Assembly (NCBI GenBank): GCA_001953115.1
Contig: LSSL01002706.1
Coordinates: forward strand, 1-24,400
Reading direction: 5' to 3'
From: Smittium mucronatum
Lineage: Eukaryota; Kickxellomycota; Harpellomycetes; Harpellales; Legeriomycetaceae
Length of the DNA: 24,400 nt
The position numbers and the translations under genes are program-made. The notes under the pieces are model-generated. The model worked only from the letters and a program-made list of their open reading frames with translations. It was not told where the DNA came from and did not search any database. Shown here one piece after another: positions 11,365 to 19,804 of the stretch; the first letter of the stretch is position 1; each line of letters starts with the position of its first letter.

Positions 11365-12083
11365 GTTTTTTTGGGTTCCGCGACATTTGAACCAATTTTT
11401 TGACCCAAATCCTTTTTCATCAAATGCACTTTGACCCAATGGACAATTCACCAAATGGAAATATCTCCAAATCGACATTTCATCAAATGAAGACATCACG
11501 AAATGAAAATTGGAGAATTTTTTTTTTCTATAACTCACTTCGCGATCAAAACAATCTTTTCAAAAAATAATAAAGTCTTTAACCCTTTCAGGAGCAATGT
11601 CACAAAAAATAGCTTTCACTTTTCGCTCAATGTTATTATTAGTTTAATTTTATTTGTATACTATTGGGCAGATCATGGATTTGAGCCAATTAAAGGTGCA
11701 AATATACGCTAATAGGAGCAAGGCACAAATTTGGGCCCGGAAAGGGTTAACAAATGAATCGTAAATAATATCATGGCTTTTTAAGAAAGAAAATACATAT
11801 AAAATCTTGAAAAGCTGCTAAAAACACTATATTAGAGCGAATAAGTTTGTTTATGAAAACATTATGATAGAAGACAACAAATAATTGAGTTTCTAACTCG
11901 GATTATCGGATCCTGAATACATAAGTACTAGATTTAATAAAGAATTCGTATAAACACTAATTTTTACTGTGGGTGGAATTAGCCAAATGTTTTTGGATGA
12001 AATGTCTATTTGGCCAAATTAATTGGATCAAACGTCTTTGGGCCATTTGACTTTGGGTATAATGTCGTACAACCGTTTTTTTG
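11365..12083. mobile_element. Non-autonomous inverted-repeat DNA transposon with possible 9-bp target duplication (MULE-like)
   Basis: The left end GGTTCCGCGACATT (11374-11387) and right end AATGTCGTACAACC (12061-12074) are inverted copies with 11 of 14 matching. Directly outside each end is the same 9-mer GTTTTTTTG (11365-11373 and 12075-12083), which fits a target-site duplication. Nine-base duplications are typical of Mutator-like elements. Inside each end are degenerate short repeats built on CAAATG, GACCCAAA and GACATTTCATC, in inverted orientation between the two sides (11388-11510 and about 11965-12060). No transposase frame is present in the 701 bp, so it would depend on another copy. 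The T-rich duplication is low complexity, so the superfamily call is tentative. A second small element is nested inside. Confidence 0.65.
11579..11750. mobile_element. 164-bp piggyBac-like MITE flanked by TTAA
   Basis: TTAA at 11579-11582 and 11747-11750 flank an insert that starts CCCTTTCAGG (11583) and ends CCGGAAAGGG (11746); the termini are inverted repeats with 9 of 10 matching. TTAA duplication together with CCC-beginning ends is the signature of piggyBac-type elements. A near-copy of AGGAGCAATGTCACAAA also occurs as a direct repeat near both ends (11590-11606 and 11714-11729). There is no coding capacity. It lies inside the 11374-12074 element and so is the younger insertion. Confidence 0.7.
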
Positions 12084-12590
12084 GTGTCAGGACTAATTGT
12101 AGTCTAACAATTCACATAATGGACATTTCGTATACTTTTTTACCGATAAATAGAAAGAATTACTATTTAAATTTTTTGTTGCATAATTTTAAGAAATACA
12201 CAAATTTCATTTGACAATACAAACTAAATCATGTAAAATGATAGGTAGAAAAAGTAGACGAAATGGTAGTATGCAAATAGTCACGGCACCGTTTTTTTAC
12301 TAATATTTTTTTTTGATTTCAAGATCTAGATCTCAAATTTGAGTTTTTTCTAAATAATTTTGGCTCTTTTAAAAGCTCAAAGCCTTGTTTTAATGTATAA
12401 ACCCGGTCAGATAGTTCTGTATATCCATATAATGCCCTCGTAAGTTAATTGAAAGCTTTGACAGCTTTTATAGTGTCGATGTTAAGAAAAGTAAATACCA
12501 AAAACAAGCCATTAAAAAACATATAATGCTGCAACTTTATTATCCAATCTAAATTTAAAAATTTGAGCTAAGAGTGATTCAAGAGGTGTA
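12084..12590. other. AT-rich spacer, no gene seen
   Basis: No supported feature. The only local structure is an imperfect palindrome of AAAGCT/AGCTTT type near 12449-12468. Confidence 0.5.
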
Positions 12591-12910
12591 TGACTGAGGT
12601 TACATGGAGTCAAGAATTAAGCTCTTTGTCAACTAACAATAGTTCATTTCAACTATTGAGCTCCTTAAGATCCTACTTCTAACTGGATTTACAAAAATAG
12701 GCTTTTACTCAAACGTGGGGTTGATCGAAGACTTCCTACAAATAGCTGTTAGACGCTGAGATCCGTCTAACTGTTGAACGCTGGAATTATAAACTAGCCA
12801 AATACTCAGCTGTGATAAGCGATCGGTTCCTCCAGTTTCAAGATGGCCCTCCTCTGGAATAGAAGTTCTCCGAATATTTTTGTTCAATCTAATCTGAAGA
12901 TTTTACCCAG
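12590..12910. other. GC-richer island with two short hairpins, origin unknown
   Basis: This stretch is clearly less AT-rich than its surroundings. It carries a perfect 8-bp hairpin GTTAGACG/CGTCTAAC with an 8-base loop (12748-12771) and another perfect 8-bp hairpin CAATAGTT/AACTATTG with a 6-base loop (12637-12658), the latter embedded in a longer imperfect inverted repeat (about 12617-12669). A 60-codon minus-strand open frame (12887-12705, starting MNKNIRRTSIPEEGH) spans it, but I recognise no domain. A TATAAACTAG-like box at about 12788 and the overall texture would suit a remnant LTR, but I see no second copy. It could also be an RNA gene or a gene relic. Confidence 0.35.
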
Positions 12911-13018
12911 AGAGGCGAAGAGGATTGTAAAAATGTTTTTTTCAAAACACATTATTCAAAAATTCAAATTTAATGTCTCCGATTCCCAGGATAGGCATCA
13001 TCAAAAAAAGATATAACT

Positions 13019-13024
13019 TTTATT
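13019..13024 (-). promoter_or_regulatory. Putative poly(A) signal AATAAA of the transporter gene
   Basis: On the minus strand AATAAA lies about 100 bases past the transporter stop codon, a plausible distance for a fungal 3' UTR. AT-rich DNA produces this hexamer often, so support is moderate. Confidence 0.4.
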
Positions 13025-13125
13025 AAAAAAAAAAGTTTGATTAGATCTTTTGGATAAAGAATATAATATATTTATAGAAAATTTCGGATTATAACAAACC
13101 AAACAGTATGAATTGTTGACATCAG

Positions 13126-14607
13126 TTACGAATTCCCTTTATTGATTTCTTGTTCTACACGAATGTAATCTTTGTTCGCCCAGATGGAACCAGTGAAAAC
13201 GATTTCCATCTGTTCTAGAGTCCTCCCCTTAGTTTCAGGATAAAAGAAGTATACCACAAAGATTGCGATGATCATGAAACAAGTAAATATTAAATAAATC
13301 CCATAAGTGATCTTTTTGATTAGAGCTGGGGCAGCAAGACCGACTACAAAGTTGAGAAGCCAATTAGTGGCTGTAGTAATCGAAGTAGCTTTTGCGCGAA
13401 TATCCATGGGAAAAATTTCGGCTGGATAAATCCACCCAATTGGGCCCCAACTTACTGCAAAGGAGGCAACAAATATGTAGACCATTACAATAGCAGTATA
13501 ACTAGCCCCATCACTATGCATCTTTACTATTTTTACACCATTATCATAGGCCGTATCACCACCAATAGCAATACAGAGGGCAAGGATGAGATATGCAGTT
13601 CCACATCCAATGGCCCCCACAATCAAGGTTTTACGGCGACCCCAACGATCGACATATAGAATGGCCGGGACTGTAAATAAAACATTCGCAAGTCCATTGA
13701 CACCTGTTGCAATTAAATTGATATTACTGTCATTCCCTTTCCCAATACCGGCTTGCTTAAAGATTCTAGGAGCATAGTACATAATGACATTGATCCCTGT
13801 TAGCTGTTGCAAAGCCTGAGTGATGATTCCCAAAGAAAGGCGTCTTTTAATGGGATATTTGAATAGATCTAAATAACTGCGTTTTGCACTCTCAGCATCA
13901 ACTCGGATACCCTCTTTGATTGATTCAAGTTCTTCCAAAACCTCAGGGTTACTAATATTACCACCAGATCTTAATTTCGCAAGAACTACGAGAGCTTCAT
14001 CATAACGATGCTTAGAGGCTAACCAGCGAGGAGAGAAAGGCATAAAAATCATTCCTGAAAACAAAATTCCAGATGGAACTGATTGTAAGTAAAGAGTAAT
14101 TCTCCAAGACTTGTTGCTATCGATTGAATCTAAGCCCACGCCTATCTAAAATGCAATAGCGATTCCCCAAGTAATAGCCCATTGTTGCAGAGAGATTAAA
14201 CGACCACGAACCTCGGGAGCACTCACCTCTGATTGATAGGTGGGAACGGCCTGTGAAAAGATACCAACGGCGAGACCATTAATGAAGCGACCAATCACAA
14301 GCATAGCATATCCATTAGAGGCTCCTTGAATCATTGAGCCACCAATGAAGACAATGGAGGCGGCAAGAATAGAGCGTTTTCGAGAGAAGATATCAGTGAC
14401 TTGACCAGCAATCAAAGAGCCGATGAAACAGCCTAGAGTAAGGAAAGATACAATCACTCCCTGAGCTCCATCGCTGGGATTATTGAAGAATCGCTTGAAG
14501 TGCTCCATCTCTAGGACATTGGCCATAACACCAATATCATAACCGAAGAGAAGGCCTCCCATCGAAGCAACAGCAGCTACTAGATATGATGGTCCGTAAT
14601 TAACCAT
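13126..14607 (-). pseudogene. MFS sugar (hexose-type) transporter with one in-frame TAG
   Basis: This encodes a 12-helix plasma-membrane sugar transporter of the major facilitator superfamily, probably moving hexoses or related sugars; the substrate cannot be read from sequence. With Met at 14607 the frame has 494 codons, close to fungal hexose transporters (about 500-550). Motifs in order: GGLLFGYDIG (17-26, helix 1), GQVTDIFSRKRS (68-79, loop 2-3), GRFINGLAVG (106-115), PTYQSEVSAPEVRGR (122-136), PFSPRWL (190-196, start of the central loop), QQLTGINVIMYYAP (267-280, helix 7), YVDRWGRRK (318-326), WGPIGWIYPAEIFP (helix 10 region) and PETKGRTLEQ (457-466). Codon 154 (14148-14146) is TAG between GIAIAF and IGVGL in helix 5; both sides stay in the same frame and align without gap, so a single nonsense change fits best. 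The start at 14607 places helix 1 normally; the open frame extends upstream to 14715 but without an ATG. No intron is evident. It may be a recent pseudogene, a readthrough gene or a base error. Confidence 0.85.
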
Positions 14608-15377
14608 TTTATTATAAAGATTAAAAAAAAAGGGTATATCGATAAAGCCTACCAATAGCCAATAAATAAATAGAAATGGTTTGGTAATCAAACTAATAAT
14701 AAAATTTGTAGTCAAATAAAACTATGTATATAACTCTTAAAAATATTAAAATTAAAAAATAATGCCAGAGTTAGGAATTTAAATGAGCATGAGTTTATTT
14801 TGGGGATAAGAAAAAGGCAATATATGAATTAAAGTTCTTATATACATTACTCTAAAGAATTTTCGATTAAATGCTGTAGACTCTAGAACCCATCTTTCTT
14901 TCATGGCAAACCATGATATCAATATTATGAGCACATTTTCGTTTTTGATAAACCCACTTATACATCCCCTAAGTTTAAAGACAAATGGTCGAGGAAGTCA
15001 AAAATAATTGAGTTTAAAACTCATTTAACTTAAATTATTTTCTTTAAATACCTTATTAGAAATCACCTATGTGATAATAATAATAGGGTTGAATATTCAA
15101 AAGTAGGGCTTACTTATTGGTAAAGGGATTTTCCAGCTAAAATAATCAGCGCTTTTATTGATAAATAACCTAATGGGAGTTTTTATTTATTCAGTAATTC
15201 ATTTGGCTTTGCTTATTAGTTTTTATGTCTAAATATTTGACGTTTAGCAGGCAAACTTTTCAATCATTTAATAGCATACTTTATGCCATTTTGATCTTTG
15301 ATTTATATGAATGTTATTGAATTGGATACATGTATAAATTGATGTGTATTTCTTCAAATTTGAATATATGTGAGAAA
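14608..15377. other. AT-rich upstream region of the transporter, no gene seen
   Basis: This stretch precedes the transporter start and should hold its promoter. It is AT-rich throughout, so TATA-like strings cannot be told from background. The in-frame extension to 14715 has no ATG and becomes AT-rich and hydrophobic, so I treat it as 5' UTR. Confidence 0.4.
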
Positions 15378-15580
15378 ATTTGGTAAACAGACACTTTTTT
15401 TCAATGCTTTCATTGGAATTTTGTCATGATATTGTTTATTGACTCAGTATATCGACAAATCGCCCAAAATTAAATCCAATCCTCATTTTTATTGGCATAT
15501 CACCAAGATCAGATCATTTTCATATTTAATTTAACAAATTCGAAAAAGGAAATAAAAAATAGAATAAGTAAAGTGCTTAC

Positions 15581-15756
15581 TTTATAAAAGGCTCTGGCAT
15601 ATTGAATCACAGAAGGTGCACTATGTGTAAAAGTGTTAGATCTTGTGCATCCTACATCCCATGATACAAATATTCTGAGCCATTCTTGACCTTTCAGACA
15701 TGAAACAGGGGATTTCATAATAGGTTTTGGGTGTTGGTAGGAGGATATTAATAGAC
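15581..15756 (-). other. Exon-like coding island bounded by splice-site-like sequences
   Basis: On the minus strand a frame is open from about 15817 to 15509, whereas the other two frames contain stops. It includes KKFDTRTILFLSGLLISSYQ, then HPKPIMKSPVSCLKGQEWLR and SNTFTHSAPSVIQYARAFYK. The island is clearly richer in GC than its surroundings. It is preceded by TTTCTCTCAG (acceptor-like, ending at 15757) and followed by GTAAGC (donor-like, 15580-15575), giving a 176-nt internal exon with the reading frame preserved. Downstream of GTAAGC the sequence turns hydrophobic and AT-rich, as expected for intron. I do not recognise the protein. It sits inside the left arm of the foldback element but is absent from the right arm, so it could be a captured host exon or a relic of the element's own gene. 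Confidence 0.45.
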
Positions 15757-16069
15757 CTGAGAGAAACAGGATAGTACGTGTATCAAATTTTTTCCCGTCA
15801 ATTATATTCTTATGCGATTTTTACACAAAACCAATAAACTTTAATTATCTATCTGAAAATATAATGGGTATCTTTTTAAGTTAAAACAATATAAATTATA
15901 AGGTAAACTTACTCAAATACAAAATAGTTTAATTTGATTCGAAATTAAGTAAATCGATACAAATCTTGTAATTATCTACAAATTAATTCAATAGCCCAAT
16001 AGCTTGATAGGAGATTAGGTATTTTGATACAAATATCTAAATGTTTTTTTTCATTGGCCAGATTTTAAA

Positions 16070-17480
16070 TACTCAATATCGATAATGAAACACCAGTGGT
16101 CCTAAAAACAAAAAAAAATAATCCATTAAGATTTAAAAGAACATACATTCAAAATAAAATGAGACGATGTAGTTTAGGCTGTAGCTTTGAACGAAAATTT
16201 AAACACTACATGATTTTAACGTCCTAAAAATTATAAAAAAGCTAAGATAACATTACGGCTAATTTGAAAATAATTTGAAGCTATTTTTCAAGTTCTGTAT
16301 TTTTTTGATTAAGGTATAAATAAAGAATGTAATGTATATGAATGTATTTATTATTATTATTTGATCTAAACTTACTCAACTGTTAACTTTACTGACAAGA
16401 GAAAAACAAAAAGTCAAGAAAGGAAGTTTTAAAATATAAGATATTTTAAGATGGATATTTCAATCAATCTAAAATAGAAATTTAAAGAATACAGGATACA
16501 TAATTGGTTTTATAAGATTTATCACTTTTCATAATATAAATGTAATTAATATATGATACATGCTTTCACTTAGTTTCAATACACTATAGAAAAAATAATA
16601 TCAACTTATTTTATTTAATCTGCAAGAGCTTGCTAATATTTATACATTGTTAGAAAAAAATGATGGTGTTATAATCGAAGCAACTGTTTATTACTGCCTT
16701 TACAAGTGAAATAATTGTATATAAAATATTTACCGGAAAGAAATACATTTTTCTTGTAACACTCAATTTAAATAATTCGAAATATTTCATTGATGCGTTC
16801 TCTGCCTAATTATTTTTTTAAAAAAACTAAATATTTGTGATTGAAATATATAAATAAAATCGGATTTTGAAAAATAAAATATTAAAAAGTAGTTAGTTTT
16901 AAATACTTGCTTTGAGTACATTAAAGAATGAAATTTTTTTATTTGGACCAAGCTATAGTTTTAAAAGATTTATAGTTTTATTTATTTCGAAATTAATGAT
17001 GATGTTTCGGTATTCCATATCTCAAGCAATAAAGAATCTTACTCTAAATGTTAAAATTGAATAAATAAACCTTTATAGGTATATGGCGTATAATATTTGG
17101 CTTTTCTAGATTCGTTTTAATGAATGATTAAGGTTAATTTAGCTAAGAATCTATGTTTATTAAATTTCATCTAAAATTTTCTAAGGATACCCCACTCAGC
17201 ACAAAATTTAATCTTGTGTATTTAATTTAAACCTAGATCAGTGTATTGTATAGTAATGAATAAAATACCTTAATATAAAAAATAGAATAGTATATAGATA
17301 AAAATTTTTAATCTTTTATTAATCGATTTTTTTAAATAAAAACATATAATACACAACTATCTTAAGCCTTTTACAATTTGAGTATTCTGTTATTTAGATT
17401 CTAATAGATTATTCTCAAATAACTAAGATTTAGTTAAATTTTATAGAAAAATATCAAGTCCCAATTTAGAACTTTGTCAA
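16070..17480. other. Central spacer of the foldback element, no gene seen
   Basis: AT-rich with frequent stops in all frames and no recognisable transposase or RNA gene. Confidence 0.5.
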
Positions 17481-18365
17481 TTAAATTGTTGGTCAATAAT
17501 CAACAAAGGTAGGTTTTATCCAATGAAAAAAATTCGGATATTTGTAACAGATATCTATTCTCCTATCAAGCTATTGGACTATAAATTGATTTGCATCAAT
17601 TTACTTAATTTAGAATCGAAAGAAATAATTATATAATTATAAATATGCCAACCTAAAGTATAATACTTGGGTGATTTTTTGAAAAGCGGACAAGTTATTT
17701 ATGTGTATTTTTTATTTCCCTTTTATGAAGTATTAAATTTTAAAAAAAAAACTTTCTGATCTTGGTAATAGACCAATAAAAATTTATTTACATTCTATTT
17801 TGAGTAATTTGTCAAATATCTAACCAATAAATTATATCGAATTAAACTGTAAATGAAAGAAATGAAAACTAGTTTCTTGTTTACCAAATATCTACCATTT
17901 ATTAATGGATTGGTAATTCAATTTTGCGTTTTATGACTTCATTGATTTAAACAAATTTATAAATTTTTTTACAGGATAGAGCTCGAGGTGCATTTAATTA
18001 TAGGATTTCACCAATTTATGTCAGAATAATAAATCTTTGCCGGAAAAACCATTATTTAACATCAAAAATCCCGATTTGAGTTTTATTTTTTTGTCACAGA
18101 GATTTATTTTAAGGAAAAACTTATATAAAAAGCAAATAAAAAATATCTAAATTCATTTTATCGAGAAAATGGTGAAAAAAATATTTAAATTTTTACCATC
18201 ACAATAAGCGAAAATCTTCAAAAAAATAAAATTTTGTAAGTAGAAACAATTCATTCGAAAACTCCCAACTATTATCATTTAATCTATTTTCTCATAATCC
18301 ATTGGATATAATGATATAAGCCTGCGGCACTAAATAATCAATTTTATTTTCGAAAAATCGCGTCA

Positions 18366-18560
18366 GGTGACGTGACTATTGACCTATTACCATTTGATCT
18401 ACTGAAAATTTGACCTACTATTTTCACCGCCTTACAATTTCACCTACTGCCCAATTGGTCTACTTTATATTTTGACTCTTGCCCAATTATCCTAACTAAA
18501 TTTATTCAAATCGCCAAATTGACCTATTCGTACATACACCTACAGCGAAATTGACACATT
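18366..18560 (+). repeat. Degenerate short-repeat array in the left arm
   Basis: Successive units such as ATTTGATCTACTGAAA, ATTTGACCTACT, AATTTCACCTACTGCCC, AATTGGTCTACT and ATTTTGACTCTTGCCC recur every 16-28 bases. The mirror array lies at about 19650-19804. Tandem or interspersed short repeats inside long inverted arms are typical of foldback elements. Confidence 0.6.
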
Positions 18561-19804
18561 TAAAAATACGCTTCCTATTTTTTCGTATATTTAGTTTATA
18601 CTAATAATCTAATTGCTTCCAATAAGAGCTCATAAAGTAAATGACCCACCAAAAAATAAAATTTTGTCAAAAGATATTAAACTTTGGGGGTTTTAGCCAC
18701 TACTCGTAGTATTTTAAATGCTATCCGTGTAGTTGAATTGTACATAACTAAATTGATATAATTATACAAAGACAAAGATATTTCTGTATATCTTTATAAT
18801 CTTTGGGGTATATCCTCTTCCTCCAAATTATTTGATCAGGCGCTAAATTTAATTATTTTATAAGCTCAAGTGATCAGAAAAAGTATCTAATACCCAATAT
18901 TTTATCCTAAATTTCAATATTTACTGAAGTTAATGCCTCTTAATAATAGATTTTTTAGATTTATTGTAACTTTCATATATACCGCTATTATTATAAATAG
19001 ATTTGAATCGTTATTGTAAATTTCTGTTAGTGTTTTATTTGATTTCCCTTAGAAATTTATATAATTAAAAATCATTTAATATTTTTCTTTGTTTGAAGGT
19101 TGTATTCAAAAATAAAACTAAGATTTTTTTTTTTTAGTTTATTTATTATTATGCACGATTTCAAAGCTATTCCCCAATGCAAAAAAAATTAATGAGTAGA
19201 AATATGTGTCCACAAATATAACATTGAATCATTAGAGGATTTGGATATATTGTTAATTGGGGGTCTAATCGTTTGAATAAGGCTACATAAAATTCACTAG
19301 TGTTGTCTGATATAATATAGGGGTTTATCCTCATTTTAGGGTAAAAAAGGATCTAATAATTTATAACTTTGTAGCTTGTTGATATATCTCCATCGTATAA
19401 CTGAGGGCTTATTCTAATTGAAATAAATTTTAATTCAGGTACACGGGTAAAATTTAAAATATGTTTCTTAGTGACTAAAACCCTCAAATTTCAATATCTT
19501 TTGCTAAATTTTTGATTTTTGGAGGGTCATTTGCTTTATGAGCTCTTATTGGAAGCAATAAGATGATAATGATAAATAAAATATACGATAAAATATGAAG
19601 CTGATTTGTAAATGGGCTAATTGTGATGTAGTTATATGTACTAATAAGCCAATTTAGTGTTTTGAAAAGTTGTAGGTAGGTTAATTTGGCGATAGTCAAA
19701 ATATAAAGCAGAAAATTTGCGCAGTAGGTAAAATTTTAAGGTGCTGAAAAATTAGGTCAAATTGTCAGTAAATCAAACGTTAATAGGCCAGTAGTCCTCA
19801 CACC
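18366..19804. mobile_element. Second foldback element with repeat-bearing arms of about 370 bp
   Basis: The left arm (18366 to about 18740) and right arm (about 19445 to 19804) are inverted copies. The outermost 40 bases align without gaps, starting with GGTG on both sides and sharing CCTATTA, TTTGAT and TACTGA. Further in, a perfect 26-bp match links 18612-18637 with 19534-19559. The outer half of each arm is a degenerate array of short units of about 17 bp resembling AATTTGACCTACTGCCC. Such subterminal arrays often bind transposase. The core of about 700 bp has no transposase frame. The minus-strand open frame at 19484-19699 is within the right arm and is not a gene. No matching target duplication was found, so the ends may lie a few bases further out. 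Confidence 0.7.

Larger units (their letters stand above)
15378..17890. mobile_element. Large foldback (inverted-repeat) element, arms about 0.4-0.7 kb
   Basis: The left arm (15378 to about 16060) and the right arm (about 17490 to 17890) are inverted copies of each other. Exact matches include ATTTGGTAAACA (15378-15389 against 17879-17890), TTTTTATTGG (15487-15496 against 17773-17782), ACCAAGATCAGA (15503-15514 against 17755-17766) and a perfect 19-bp CCAATAGCTTGATAGGAGA (15996-16014 against 17559-17577). Between these the arms align with scattered mismatches and gaps. The left arm is longer because it includes the exon-like island at 15581-15756. The central 1.4 kb shows no transposase frame. 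Arms may extend a little further inward. This is consistent with a non-autonomous foldback or long-TIR DNA transposon; no target duplication was found, so the outer limits are approximate. Confidence 0.7.

Noticed and set aside
13586..13777. Plus-strand open frame of 63 codons
   Set aside because: Antisense shadow of the transporter.
14120..14175. Intron spanning the transporter TAG codon
   Set aside because: TTTTAG could serve as an acceptor, but the residues on both sides are contiguous in the family alignment I know and frame is kept, so removing sequence would delete conserved helix residues.
14608..14715. N-terminal extension of the transporter
   Set aside because: The frame is open but begins with TTG, has no ATG, and is AT-rich and hydrophobic; the ATG at 14607 gives a normal short N-terminus before helix 1.
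18366..18560. CRISPR-like array
   Set aside because: The repeated units are degenerate, unevenly spaced and mirrored at the other end of an inverted-repeat element; the context is eukaryotic.
19484..19699. Minus-strand open frame of 71 codons
   Set aside because: Falls in the right arm of the foldback element, whose mirror copy in the left arm does not keep it open.
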